The notes below the pieces were generated by a model. That model was not told where the DNA came from, ran no database searches, and saw only the letters and a list, made by a program, of their open reading frames with translations. This document shows, piece after piece, positions 20,401 through 30,317 of a stretch of DNA of 64,000 nt. The first letter of the stretch is position 1, and each line of letters begins with the position of its first letter. The stretch covers positions 3,036,882 through 3,100,881 of the forward strand of contig CM020618.1 of the NCBI GenBank assembly GCA_009829735.1, given 5' to 3'. A program made the translations under genes and the position numbers. Source of the DNA: Pyropia yezoensis. Its lineage: Eukaryota > Rhodophyta > Bangiophyceae > Bangiales > Bangiaceae.

Positions 20401-22571
20401 ACCGCGCTGTGGTACGAAAAGGTGGTCACCTTATCCATAAACGTCCACTCAAACATCAACTCCTCCACAGAAGCCACTTCGCCGCAGCCCGGGGGCTCCA
20501 CCATGGCCGATATCCGCAGCGGAGCCTCGGGATTGGAGATGGACCGCGCGGTTGGCGTGTGGAGGAATACCCCAATGGCCACCAAATTCGTGCGCCGCAG
20601 CGGCAGCGACGCAGTCACCTCTATCGCCGACAAGTGGATGGTACACGAGAGCGTGTAGTCGCCCGGCTTGGTCAGGTCTCCCGAGTTGATGTCGATGTAC
20701 ATGGAATTGAGCAGGCGGTCCGCGTCCAGCAGGTTGGTCGCCGACGCATCTCCGTCAAGCGTCAGCACCCAATCGTACTTCGTCGCCTCGGCCGATACGG
20801 GGAGCACCTGCGCAGTGAAGCGCGCTGAGTTGCACCGCCCCAGCTCCTGGCGACCGTCCTTCAGGGACGTGCCCGTGTACAGAAAAGAGGCCGAGGCCGA
20901 CTCGGTGATGAAACGGAAGTCCACCGCGGAAGACACCTCAAACCCAATCTGCACCGACACGCCGTACTTGTAGTTGCGCCCAATGTCGGTACGTGGCGGC
21001 AGCGTGAAGACGATTTCCGAGCCAGACGCCGACGTCACGGACGATGCCGGAATGGGCCGCCCGTCAAACAGGATGGCATCCCCGCGGCCAGTGTCAAAGT
21101 GCGGGAAATAGCCTGCCAGGGAGATGGACGTGCCCCCCGACTCCAGAGCCGATGCTGGTGAGATACTATCCGCCCGAACCACCTGACCGTCGTACGAAAA
21201 GTCATAGTGGTAGCCGGGGAAGAAAACCGCCTGGACTGTCTCGGTGTGGACCCCGTTGGGCCGCGCGACGGCCATCGAAAAATCCAGATTCTTGCCCGAC
21301 CCGGGAGCGGTCGCGAACGTGGTGGACTGCGAGTAGCCGGGGAAGCCGACTGCCTTAAACGCCCCCGACTCCTCACCAAAGACAATGTCCTTCACCAAGC
21401 CCTCGCCGTCGGTCGACAAGATGGAGCACTCGCGGCTCAAGGACGTGTCCGCATTGAACATCTCGACGTCCAGCGTCTCCCCACCCGCCTGGCGGAAATC
21501 GTACGACGGGGACACGGAAGTAATCACGGGCGGCGGCGAGCCAGTCACATCAATCACGACCGACGACGTCCACGCCTCGTCCATAAAGTCCCGGTCGTTC
21601 GCAGTAAAGTCAGGCCAGTCCAGCCCAAACTCCAGCTTCCCCGCCCGGTACGGCTCCATGGCCAGCCCAAAACCCGCGACGCCTGACGGCGTCGTGTAAA
21701 AGGTAGCACCACAATGGTCGGGGAGCACAAATACGCCCGCTTCATTGTCATAGGAGCCCTTAGACGGTGCGCACAAGTCCGCGTTGTGCACAATCTGGCC
21801 CTCATACGAGACGAGCTTCAACCCCATCCCCTCATAGTCCGTATGGGCGTCGCCGCCTTTGCCAAGACCCAGACCCGTCGGCGCCGTCACCACGCTGCCG
21901 TCGAGGTGCTGCGTCAGCATGCTCAGCTCCAGCGGCGACGGGCCATGGTACGAGCCGTCGGCGTTCATTACACCCAACAGGTCCGTGTAGGGCACCGACA
22001 GCTCACGGCCCGCACCAGAGACAATGGTACGCGTCTCCTCCAGCGAGCCAGTCGACGACGTGTCCATCTCAGAGTTGAACACGGTGGTGCCCGCAACAAG
22101 GTAGCTGGCGCTGGTCGACGCCAGCGACTTGGTGTCGCGCGTGTCGGGGTCAAAGTCCGACACCTCGACACCGTAAGTAGTCTTGCCGACAAACTCGTCA
22201 AAGTCCAGGTTGGCCGTCAGGTTGAGGCCGCGCACGTTGCCATTCTCATACGTCGCGTGCACGCGCTTGCTCAGCAGCGAGCCCGTCCCGTCCGTCTTGA
22301 GCACCGATGTCTCGGACGAGCTGTCGTTGAAGCGGAGGCGCTCAAACGGCACCCCCGGCTCGGGCAGGGACAAGTAGCAGCTGAGTTCATGCTCAACGGC
22401 GCCATTGACCTGCAGTAGCTTAACGGTGCTGTCGCCTTGGACGGTCAGGCTCGCACCGTCGCCCGTCACCTGACGAGAGGCCACGTCCGCACCGGCCGCT
22501 GCGGCAGTGGCGGCCAAAGTAAGCCCTGCCACAGATGCCTTCAGCAACGCCGACAGCACCGGGGAACGCAT
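17433..22571 (-). CDS. Large type I membrane protein with IPT/TIG and REJ/PKD-like ectodomain
   Basis: The 1712-residue product starts at ATG 22571, which opens a clear signal peptide (MRSPVLSALLKASVAGLTLA then Ala-rich); the frame upstream of it looks non-coding. A long ectodomain follows. Two IPT/TIG-like folds lie near residue 347 (PPPVITSVSPSYDFRQAGGE) and residue 470 (SISPASALESGGTSISLAGY). A REJ/PKD-like region runs from about 580 to 900, with the typical 'TASDSYDPDV...YAWECM' near 807-835. One hydrophobic span lies near residues 1630-1665 (VAGIVLGALLLVVVAMAGAW), then a tail of ~45 residues. No GAIN, PLAT or channel domain was recognised, so it is not a full polycystin. REJ-type ectodomains are known from sea-urchin egg-jelly receptors and polycystins; a cell-surface or matrix role is inferred. 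It is one uninterrupted frame. Confidence 0.8.
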   Translation of the reverse strand: MRSPVLSALLKASVAGLTLAATAAAAGADVASRQVTGDGASLTVQGDSTVKLLQVNGAVEHELSCYLSLPEPGVPFERLRFNDSSSETSVLKTDGTGSLLSKRVHATYENGNVRGLNLTANLDFDEFVGKTTYGVEVSDFDPDTRDTKSLASTSASYLVAGTTVFNSEMDTSSTGSLEETRTIVSGAGRELSVPYTDLLGVMNADGSYHGPSPLELSMLTQHLDGSVVTAPTGLGLGKGGDAHTDYEGMGLKLVSYEGQIVHNADLCAPSKGSYDNEAGVFVLPDHCGATFYTTPSGVAGFGLAMEPYRAGKLEFGLDWPDFTANDRDFMDEAWTSSVVIDVTGSPPPVITSVSPSYDFRQAGGETLDVEMFNADTSLSRECSILSTDGEGLVKDIVFGEESGAFKAVGFPGYSQSTTFATAPGSGKNLDFSMAVARPNGVHTETVQAVFFPGYHYDFSYDGQVVRADSISPASALESGGTSISLAGYFPHFDTGRGDAILFDGRPIPASSVTSASGSEIVFTLPPRTDIGRNYKYGVSVQIGFEVSSAVDFRFITESASASFLYTGTSLKDGRQELGRCNSARFTAQVLPVSAEATKYDWVLTLDGDASATNLLDADRLLNSMYIDINSGDLTKPGDYTLSCTIHLSAIEVTASLPLRRTNLVAIGVFLHTPTARSISNPEAPLRISAMVEPPGCGEVASVEELMFEWTFMDKVTTFSYHSAVNTTQATVNTETPARLGWEYIVPQSDLAYGDHVVNLKVYSAVDDSIYGVASTNALINEADLVPVIRSGESRMDVTTSSTVEMTASDSYDPDVTLPGDPKANITYAWECMTSPTDAFERLTPCEVALLPSATAAAYTLSSATLKALTAEQAFIRYSLVVTKGRRVSKASTLIVAVVQDASVTRPAFTNYEIVVRNTLGEPLDASAIKYYEPVVIDVVHDETDGLSWTYSLVSPADTRFFFFSSNLISDQGYYNPDSQTTIGNHDPLGIRANALGPRMTYVFRIDFEKVGYEMQPVFVTLTTREQPTLRFEMPQLTEGTTSTVFSLNAAPSFVDPSFAYYFVLTEAGESDSETRVCVGGCTGYPFVHMRIGLPGRYTLTALLYDTQGTAQLASNALSVDIVIRQSDATDQFRSELQVLFHQGDDNTWTSLANDLAYMLSSDYESEDALSAVRRMAATHLAWELERGLPNGGSMPAMTLGDAGDFGSLVRADGDAVAVPTADVAAADVADGADAVAVPTTDAVVADEATFVKKTVYELITGASDIFCNAFPNSMHSDQGIKLVLSLASQKCIDDEGIYKLLQVIKCCGENVPPHTDYSQMVTTLPAVFARLEDVVLNSQCSARPSVDAAGKPNNLAADVNMAFMLSGTGAMVNGKGAGHTGDMAVALSDKSMRRGAMAKAGAASSATAGVFSIDQRGNTTLVTVRQQAGDDVVPEPVTTETERGFLTVAVASNSEQLPQLVVEGKATTLKGLQGRGKHNFFYMKPQCFEKVFSPAGDESVIFSYAQVRNFVVEANFQDAPKYGETSPHLHWTMLSTPDKTTTKPREMKVDNPSQEPCFCWRMAMTNTSAIVGDLTPGAYTFKQLKKFGVDAEHGSAYQYDELPVHIEDSSIENKWVEVCMAQPGMLGTAPRIAFVSTVLAGFGSLTVAGIVLGALLLVVVAMAGAWLVASRVVVAAAAPPRALGVGEVFVDRDIWGRSTAPMSPTSSEGPMQ

Positions 22572-24144
22572 CACAAAAAGACGGGAGAGACCCAACCACG
22601 CGCAACTGCTCCGCCGCGCACCGCGCGACGCCACGCCGCTGCGACAGCGACGAAGGTCAGCTGCAGGGAGCTCGACAACTACAGCTGGGCAGCACGACGG
22701 CCTCCAAGCCCGTCCACCAGTGGCCAAACGACCAAACCTCCCCCCACCGGCGGCCCTGGTGATTGCCGAGTACAGGTGCAGCAAAAAGGGGTCCTCCACC
22801 TTATGAGCGACTTGGCCGGCGCACCGTTGCGCCGTAATAGCCCAGCCAATGGCCCGGCAATGGCGCGGTGACACGCAACGGGTGTGGGCGCCACACCCAG
22901 GCCCAGCGCACACACCCCCCACGTGGGAGACAGTCAAGTGACAGCTAACCTGGCCGCATGCCCCCCGCCCGACCCGCAGCAGGCGGCCACGGGTATGCAT
23001 TTCGTGCGGGTGGGGTCGCCGACACAGCCCGGGTAGCCCCGTAGCGGTGGCGGAGAGGGCACCGAGTCATCCGCCCCATGAGGAGCCGCACACGGCATGC
23101 AAGCTGCAACGGGAGGCCCGGCTCCGCTACGCCCCGGCAGACAGCGTCTCACAGCAGCCATGCGGGTGGATCCCCCGCCAGTATGAGCCTCGCATATCCA
23201 GGCCACCAGGACCACCAGCGTAGCGCCTCGGACGGTAGCAGCGACGGCTGTGGATCAAGGGCTACGGCTCCCCCGCAGGGCCCGGCACGCCTAGCCGCCC
23301 CGTAGACTGCTCATGTTGCCGGGACGACAGTCAGCGGTCGAGAGCGCCGAATGTGGCGACGGCACCGCCGTGAACCACCCCAGTCGGGAATCAGCCGGGA
23401 CGGTAACCGCGCGTACGTCTGGCCACGAGGAAGGCGTCTCACGACACCGGTGAGAGCAGCGGGGAGCACTCTCAATCATGAGGTTTGCCCTTCCGCTAGT
23501 CACCGACAGTAAAACTTTTCAGTCGTCCAGCAGAATCTCAATATTACGTGAACAAGTACATTGGGGAAGTACCTTGCAGTTCGAAGGTCGCGAGGTATCT
23601 ACTCAATATTTCTCATGAGAGAGATCAATTTCTGGGCACAGCGACGACGCGGGGAAGAGCGATACCATGCGGTGGAGCTCTATCATGGGAGTGGCGATGA
23701 CGGCGGGCCCCATGTCATGTACAGTGGCTCCAAGTGGTGTGTATCAGAGCGAGGTCAGCTCTCTAGCTCCCCACCCCTGTTCACAGCGCCTTCGTTGCTG
23801 CTTTCTATGAATAGACTCTGTATTTCAATCCTGCAACGTACCTCGGACATAGCTCCAAGCATGTACATATCTACATACAACTTGGTCATGGCATTCGCAA
23901 ACCCCCTTCCCAAGACGCGCTTTCTCACACGCTCTGTCCAAGACTATCTACCCCATAGACGCGCTTTCTCAAACTCATTTGTCCCAAATGCGATTGACCA
24001 GCCATCCGTTCTCGAGCGCGCGTCCCAGCATACATACGGATCACCCACAGTTCACGGTCGTTTCGACTACGAGACAGCAAGGTGCACAGCAGTAACAGCA
24101 CTTGGGGAGGAAAAAAAAAGAAAGTAGATTGGAAGGTGTTCGTG
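22572..24144. other. Upstream region of the membrane-protein gene and downstream of CSP41; no gene
   Basis: The first few hundred bases are the promoter side of the 22571 gene. From 23500 to 24130 the composition is noticeably more AT-rich. A 188-codon plus-strand frame (23561-24127) has no recognisable domain and irregular composition, so it is not called. An A-rich stretch lies near 24110-24122. Confidence 0.4.
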
Positions 24145-25296
24145 TCAACGCCCCAAGATCATATCATCCGTCACCCAGTCGTTCTTGAGCTTCCCCTGTG
24201 CCTGTTTCGGCACGAAGTCATTCTCGTACGTATCTTTCCAGCCTGATGCCAGTTCATACTGCACGGACCAGTCCAGCTCCCGCAGCGCCTTGTTGGGTGA
24301 CGTGAAGAAGTGCTGCGGCCGGAACGGGAATGCCTTGTTCTTTCCAAAGTCAAAGTCCTTGGGGTTGTAGTGCACAAGCTCCACTGACGCCGGGTCCATG
24401 CCCATGGCCGTCGCTGCCGTGCGGGCGACACCGTCAAACGTCACCGCATGGCGGTCCTGGATGTTGTACACCTGCCCCACTGACGCATCCGTCTCAATCG
24501 TCGCGGCCATGGCAGTTGCCAGGTCCCGTACATGCCCCAGCCCAGTAAGGTGTGCGCCGTGACCCGGCACGCACACTGGCCGGCCGGCCGCAAGGCGCTC
24601 AAAGAACCACTGCTCCAGCGGGTTGTAGTTCAGCGCCCCGTAGATGTACGTGGGACGGATGGACGTGTAAGGGATGCCAGCGTCCACCATGTACGCCTCC
24701 GTCTGGGCCTTGCCCAAATGACGCGACTTTGGGTCCGTTGCGTCGCCCTCCACATGGGGCATCACGTCCGACTTGAGGTACACCCCCGCGGAGCTCATAT
24801 ACACGTAGTGCTTGACGCCCATGTCAGCGGCAGCGTCGACCAGCGGCGCCGAATCCTCCAGCGACCTCCCATTGTTGTCAAAAACGGCATCAAACTTCAG
24901 GCCCGCAAGCTTGTCCCGCAGCTCCTCTCCGTCGGTGCGGTCGCCCACAATGACGCTGGTGCGTGCGTTGCGGGCATCAAAGTCTGCCTGAGACTCACCG
25001 GGGATCATCAGCTTGGGGTCCCCAATGGAGGTATTGCCCCGGTTGTACATAACAACCTCATGGCCCCGCGAAAGCAGCTCCTGTACGAGGTAGAGACCCG
25101 AGAAGCGGGTGCCACCAATGACCAAACACCGCTGGGGCCCGCCGGCCGCGGCCATGCGCGCCCCCTCGCGACGGGTGGCCGCTGCGGGCACCACCGCCGG
25201 GCGAGGGGCGATGTGGTTCAGGCGGGGAAAGCGGTCACGTCCTGCCACGGCCGCGGTCACGCCCCAAGCGCCGGCGCTGCCGACGAAGGCCGCCAT
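24145..25296 (-). CDS. CSP41B: CSP41-type plastid stem-loop RNA-binding protein (atypical SDR)
   Basis: The 383-residue product is of the chloroplast stem-loop-binding protein family, NAD-epimerase-like proteins that bind and stabilise plastid mRNAs and rRNA. A transit peptide spans roughly residues 1-50 (MAAFVGSAGAWGVTAAVAGR, Ala/Arg-rich). The Rossmann start is CLVIGGTRFSGLYLVQELL, the CSP41 form of the glycine motif (GGTRFSG). Then come VMYNRGNTSIG, VGDRTDGEEL, AVFDNNGRSLED, HYVYMSSAGVYLKSD, the IRPTYIYG segment and GHVRDLATAM. The C-terminal part (FPFRPQHFFTSPNKAL, then NDFVPKQAQGKLKNDW) matches CSP41b rather than CSP41a as far as I can judge by eye. Subfamily assignment is less sure than family. 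It is a single exon, on the same strand as the RNase III gene upstream of it. Confidence 0.92.
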   Translation of the reverse strand: MAAFVGSAGAWGVTAAVAGRDRFPRLNHIAPRPAVVPAAATRREGARMAAAGGPQRCLVIGGTRFSGLYLVQELLSRGHEVVMYNRGNTSIGDPKLMIPGESQADFDARNARTSVIVGDRTDGEELRDKLAGLKFDAVFDNNGRSLEDSAPLVDAAADMGVKHYVYMSSAGVYLKSDVMPHVEGDATDPKSRHLGKAQTEAYMVDAGIPYTSIRPTYIYGALNYNPLEQWFFERLAAGRPVCVPGHGAHLTGLGHVRDLATAMAATIETDASVGQVYNIQDRHAVTFDGVARTAATAMGMDPASVELVHYNPKDFDFGKNKAFPFRPQHFFTSPNKALRELDWSVQYELASGWKDTYENDFVPKQAQGKLKNDWVTDDMILGR

Positions 25297-26418
25297 GGTG
25301 ACGAGCTGCTCGTGCGGGGGGCTCGCGGGGATGAAGACAAAACCTGCCAGCTAATCGAGCGCACCTCTGGCAGTGAGGAAGACCCGCTGGTGGAGATGGG
25401 CAGGCGAAGGGGAAGGCTGACCAAGCGATAGTGTCGGGAACGGTGGCGTGCGTGGCGTGGGATCCAGGAGAGAGCCCTCGAGCAGCCTTCAGTGGCGATG
25501 ACACCCAAGGCAATGGGGCTCCGAACTGACGTCCACACCGACGTGAACGAACCCGTGACAGTCGAGATCCAGATGTGTGGCCAGTCACGCGGCTTCGAAA
25601 AAGAGACCTCGGCCAATTAGGTCGCAGCAGGTCAACTGTGCAATTCAGTGACTGAAAAAGGAGCTACACAACGACAGAGAGCGCGCTACAGCACAGTATA
25701 TATAATAAACTGTGCTATAGCGCGCTCTCTGTCGTAGATATTATCTATTGCAGTACCCCGAATTTTGTCTCATGGCGACAATAACAACAACAGACCCTCA
25801 ACAGGCCAATGGCATGCCTCAGATGGCGCACCACTGGCCAATGAGTGCTCCGCGTTAGTGTGGAAACACTATCTGCCATATGAGACTTTCTCGAGATTTC
25901 TGCCCACATCGAAGAGGGAACAGGCATCCCAGGAACCAGCTGCGACCTCTCCCAGTGCTCTTGAGTGGATCGGGTCGAGATAGAGGGAAATCCGCCGAGA
26001 TCGTGAGAGAAAACAACAGCTATCTGGCCAACCAGCGTTCGGTACCAGATCCGCCGCGACTGCAGCCAATCATCGCCTGATCAACAGGAAAGCCCCACAG
26101 CACGCTATTGGTCCGCTGCGAGCTCCCAGCACGCGGTTGGCTCATGGCCTTGTTGTCACGCTGTTGCTCTTGTCTCCATGAGGCAAAATTCGGGGAACTG
26201 CAATACATACGTACAGTACATATACAAACTGTACCACCCCTCTGGCTTACGCTGGTTGACCACCTTTACCAGTAGCGAGTATTTATGTACACACAAAGAT
26301 AACCATCCAATTCTTCTCAGAGCAGCCATTCCCGACTCTGCACATGCGGAGGTCACACTGCAAGAAGTCTGAACTCAGTTCAATTGGCCCACCACCACTG
26401 ATCCTCCACCTCGTCGCA
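25297..26418. other. Intergenic region with a strong hairpin
   Basis: Composition is more AT-rich than the genes on either side. It contains the 27-bp inverted repeat at 25671-25735 and TACATACGTACAGTACATATAC-like words near 26205-26225. No coding frame is supported. Confidence 0.5.
25671..25735. repeat. 27-bp inverted repeat, hairpin with 11-nt AT loop
   Basis: The left arm (25671-25697, starting ACGACAGAGAGCGCGCTA) and right arm (25709-25735) are reverse complements over 27 bp with one mismatch. The loop is ATATATAATAA. It could be a foldback precursor of a small RNA, a miniature mobile element remnant, or a structured 3'/5' region; the sequence alone does not decide. Confidence 0.9.
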
Positions 26419-28192
26419 TCATCCCTCCCCGTCGGGTGCTCCACTCCGCCTCAGGTCTACCCCTGCCTCTTCCTGGATGGGCAAACCCCGGCCTCGGAGC
26501 CGACGAACGGCGTCCTTAGCTGCTGCCATGTCCGCGGCTTTCCGCGTGCGGCCCCAGCCAAGCCCCACTTCTTCCCCGTCAAGGACGACCATTCGGTGGA
26601 AGCCCACACCGTCGGCGGCGGCGACAGAGTCAAACGTAGCACCATCTACGAGGCGGTACACCACGGCCCCGCTGTCGCCGCTGCTGTTGCCGCCACTGCC
26701 GCCGTGCCCGTGCGCCGCATCCCCGACGGACGCCGCCCCTGGTGCAAGCACAAACACCAGCCGCAGCCCACGGACCACCGCATAGTTCGTCAGGATGGAC
26801 CGATAATTTTGAGGCGGCGCCCGTAGGCGCTCCACAATTAGCGGCTCGAGGCGGGACATGAAGAAGGTCTCCACCGCATCCCACCCCCCATCGACAAAGA
26901 GCGCCCCAAGGAGGGCCTCAAAAAAGTTTCCCGCCGTGGCGGTAACCCCCGTCGCCGACATCGCCAGTCCGACGTGGAGGTAGCCGTCCAGGCGCAGGGC
27001 CGCCACATACGACGCGCAAGCAGCGCGACTGATGATAACAGAGTGGAAGCGGCTGAGCTCGCCCTCGGGGTGGTCGGGGAGGCGAGTGTGGAGGTAGTGG
27101 GCACAAGCGAGATTAAGTGCACCTGTGGGGAGGAGTGGGGGAGTAAAAGGACACGGCGGGTTAAAATGAAAACAACAGACCTCGGTCAAAAAGGTGAATA
27201 AGGTGCAACACGGCCGCAACACACCGTAGCACACCCTGTAGGACCATGAACGATGTAGAAAGAGACGCGCAAACAAGCAACCGCCTCTTGCCCATCCACT
27301 CGCCATACTCTCCAACAAGCCCACCAGCCCCCTTCCCGCCCAGAAACGCACCGTCGCCCAGCCACTCAAGCCGCTCGTTGTTCCGAGCGCCAAGCCCTGC
27401 CGCAGCCCGCGTCTCCTCATCCATGGACGCGTGGCTCATGGCCTCCCGTAGAGTCGCCTGTGACTTGAAGCTGTAGCCAAGAAGCCTCTCCACCGCCGCA
27501 CACGTGTCGTCGCTGACGCGGACAGCATGAGCGGGCGTAGGCACTACAACAGGTTGGCCCGGAACAGGGCGCACCATCAGAGAGGAGCCTCCACCACCAC
27601 CACCCTCTTCAGAGGACCCAGAAGTTTTCCGCGCTACCTCGCGGCGGGCCTTGGCTGCCGCCGAACGGCGCGCCTTGGCTGCTGCCGACTGGCGGGAGCG
27701 CGGCGCCTGCTGGTCGGCTGCGGCGACCGTGAGGGGTTGGGTGACAGATGGCGGCGAAGGGGCACCACTACTGCTACCGCTGCCATCCCCACGGCGGCGG
27801 CCGACATAGCCGTCGCCCGTCGTCGACAGCCGCTCGCCGCCAAACATGCCCACCACGGAGACGGCGGCGCCACGCCCCACGCCACAACGAGGACGCCAAG
27901 CATGCCCCCCCGCAGCCAACGGTGTGCCTGCGGTCGCCCACGAGTTCGCCGCTGCGGTGGCCATGCCGCGAGAAACCGCAGCCGGGTAGGCTGCGGTAGC
28001 CAAGCCGCGGGACGCGACACGAGGCACGAGCTGGTGGGATGACGCTGACAGGGCGCGAGCACGACATGTGGCAGTGGCGGCGGCGGTGGCGGCGGTGGCG
28101 GCGGTGATGGCGGTGGTGGGAGCGGTCGATGAAGGCCATGCAGTAACCAGTGAAATGGCAGGGCCAGCAAGAACAAATGCCACCGACGGCAT
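26419..28192 (-). CDS. RNase III family protein with dsRBD, one intron, probably organellar
   Basis: Two exons, 28192-27352 and 27122-26419, joined across a 229-bp GT-AG intron, give a 514-residue protein. Splicing restores the RNase III signature NNERLEWLGDGALNLA, which is cut by the intron in the genome. An N-terminal Ala/Ser/Thr-rich leader of ~230 residues from ATG 28192 suggests a plastid or mitochondrial address; an earlier ATG (28309) is possible. The RNase III domain starts at VERLLGYSFKSQATLREAMS. The second acidic site reads AGNFFEALLGALFVDGG, so the usual Asp of 'AD.FEA' is Asn while the catalytic Glu is kept. A dsRBD-like region follows (NYRSILTNYA ... GWGRTRKAADMAAAKDAVRRL), with a Gly/His-rich insertion. 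It should bind and cut or chaperone double-stranded organelle RNA; the Asn may weaken metal binding. Confidence 0.85.
27123..27351 (-). other. Intron in the RNase III gene
   Basis: 229-bp intron, donor GTGCGT (27351-27346) and acceptor CCACAG (ending at 27123), phase 1. It is placed by the need to join LGDG to ALNLACAHY inside the conserved RNase III signature. It is the only intron in the window supported by protein conservation on both sides. Confidence 0.88.
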
Positions 28193-28942
28193 CACCGCCC
28201 GGTATGCAAGGACGGGAGCGCACCATCGCTGGACGGACACAGCGGCAGTTGTGCAGGAAGAACCGGCGGGGTGGCCTCCGCTGCAGTAGGCAGATGAGCA
28301 GCTCTCCATTCTTCGAATAAAGATTGGTAGCGTCAAACGGTGAGGGGCACGACGGCAGCACGGGCGAGATGCACTCAAGAAAAACATTGCGGTGGCGACG
28401 AAGGGTAATAAGATGGAGGCCCCAGGTACCGCCTGAGGGCGGCCCCAGGTCAACTGCAGACCCGTGATCAGGAGGCAGGGGGGTTGGCGGAAGCCAGGCG
28501 CCGTTCTTGAGCACTCGAGCACGATGGAGGAGTCCTCCGCGGAAACATGGCTGACCGAGGAGGTAGCTCGTGGTGGAAGTGTTGTTGGTCAAGTCTCTGG
28601 TCTCGTAATCTCAATCAAGACCAACTTGCACAAGACTTGTACACGTGTCATAAAGTATTTGTCTCCGAATTATGCGCATGACCCACTGCCAGCGGCCTGG
28701 GACAGCCCGCTGACGGGCTGTCGCACAGAACCTCCTCGCTCGCGCCACGCAGACGACCGACTGCGGCGGGAGAGCAATCCTCTGTGCACTGCCCATCTCC
28801 TTCGCCTTGTCTCGTTTCCCCCGCGCCCTTCCTTCTCCCCCCCACCATTTCCCCCTTTGTTTTCATTTGACTTGTTTCTTCTCCGCTGCGTTCCCCTATT
28901 TGACTCTACCCTCTCTTTGTCGCTCTCTGCGCACCGCCCGTC
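28193..28942. other. Divergent promoter region with a small hairpin
   Basis: This is the shared upstream region of the RNase III gene (-) and the small membrane-protein gene (+). A 9-bp stem GACAGCCCG/CGGGCTGTC with a four-base loop is at 28701-28722. A pyrimidine-rich stretch at 28800-28940 leads into the plus-strand start. Confidence 0.45.
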
Positions 28943-29407
28943 ATGGTGCTCGTCCCGGGCCGCCCCCTACGCGCCGCTGCCATTGCTGCGCTACTGCTGC
29001 TATCTGCGGTAGTGGCCACCTCTGGCGTGGTTGCCGCTGACGCCGCTGCGGCTGCGACGCCGCCGCCCACCGCCCCCGCCGCGGCGGATGGGCCCGCCGC
29101 CGTGGCGGCCGACGACGCCGACATGGCGGCCATTCCGGGCGCTCTCCCCGTGGCTCCCCCCGCAGTGCCGACGCCGGGGACCAACGGGAAGGGCGATGCG
29201 GCAGCTGCCGCGGCTGCTGCTGCGGTGGCCACCGCCCTTGGTGGGTACCGGCCCGTGGAGATCAGCGTAGGCGTGCTGATGGGTGTGCTGATGACGCTCC
29301 TCCTCCTGGGCATCCTGGTACCGGGGCTGTGCTGCCTCTACAAGATCCAAACGCCGAGCACGTTTGAGGTGGTAGACCGCGCAGACGCCAAGAAGAAGAT
29401 GAATTGA
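28943..29407 (+). CDS. Small secretory-pathway membrane protein (signal peptide, one TM)
   Basis: The 154-residue product starts at ATG 28943. It has a signal peptide (MVLVPGRPLRAAAIAALLLL, cut probably near VVAA), a ~75-residue Ala/Pro-rich lumenal part, one strong transmembrane span (SVGVLMGVLMTLLLLGILVP) and a ~30-residue tail, YKIQTPSTFEVVDRADAKKK. The KKK near the C terminus could act in ER retrieval. The TM plus 'IQTPSTF' end is reminiscent of the C-terminal region of V-ATPase accessory proteins of the Ac45/Voa1/BIG1 group, but the similarity is short and seen by eye only. A function is not claimed. Confidence 0.65.
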   Translation: MVLVPGRPLRAAAIAALLLLSAVVATSGVVAADAAAAATPPPTAPAAADGPAAVAADDADMAAIPGALPVAPPAVPTPGTNGKGDAAAAAAAAAVATALGGYRPVEISVGVLMGVLMTLLLLGILVPGLCCLYKIQTPSTFEVVDRADAKKKMN

Positions 29408-30317
29408 AGCGGGGAGGCGGGGACGGTTTGGTTGTTTGTTCGACGACTGCGAGCTGTTATTATTTCTTTTGTTGGGCTGTTCTGAGCCAAGCAGAAGGTG
29501 TGGTTGGCGGTTTTTGTTGCGGAGGATCCGACGCGCCTGCAGGCCGGCTACCATCTCGCATACACCGCGAGGAGGGCGACGCAATGGGTGCGGAGAGGCT
29601 TACTGCCGGGGCGGTGCGGCGGCATGTTAACCTGCGTGGGAAACTCTCGTTTTTTTGCACGAGAGGGGGAGAGCCCTTGGTCGTGGAGCGATGCTTGCGC
29701 ATGGGAAGGGCAAGTCGAGACGGTGATGGGTCTAATAGTACGGTTGTGGCCGAGCTCTTGGCTGTGTGACGCGACTCTCGGTCGGCAACGTCGGTGGCGT
29801 GCTGTTCTTCTGGGTGCATGACCCACCCGTCACGGCGTGCGGTGTGGTGCTCGGCAGCCATGGCAGCGTGGTCTGCATGGTGAGAGACCTTCATCCGCAC
29901 CTGTCTCTCTTTGCCATGCCCCTGAAAAGGCGCTCGGAGTCGCACAAAAAGGCCACACTTTTAAAACTGATGACGGTTGGCTATTCTCATCGCGGAATTG
30001 GCCGCGGTGTCGCGTCTCGAGCTCCCCTCGTTCACCAAGCGATCTTGGTCAGTGCGACTCGCCCATATTTGCCCTTCCATTCGCCCCCCCAGCCGCACAT
30101 CTCCCCAGACTCGGGGGCGCGTCGAGCCCTCCAAACGCCACCCCCCCCCCAGCTGGTCTGGCCTGACTGGCATCACCCCCGCGGCTTCCTGCCGTCAACC
30201 TGCAGACAATCCGCCGGCTGCTGGCGCAGACCTTTTCCCCTCCTACTTGTTCCCTTTCTTGCCCGCGTTTCCATCTCCGCCTTCACCCCCCGCCGCCCCC
30301 CATTTTCATCCCTGCCC
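29408..30317. other. Intergenic region, no supported gene
   Basis: This holds the 3' flank of the small membrane-protein gene and the promoter side of the DUF1499 gene. The downstream gene's frame is open from 29766, but the part before 30318 has no protein-like signal. Confidence 0.45.

Noticed and set aside
23561..24127. 188-codon plus-strand ORF in an AT-richer region
   Set aside because: Irregular composition, no domain, no codon bias like the neighbouring genes.
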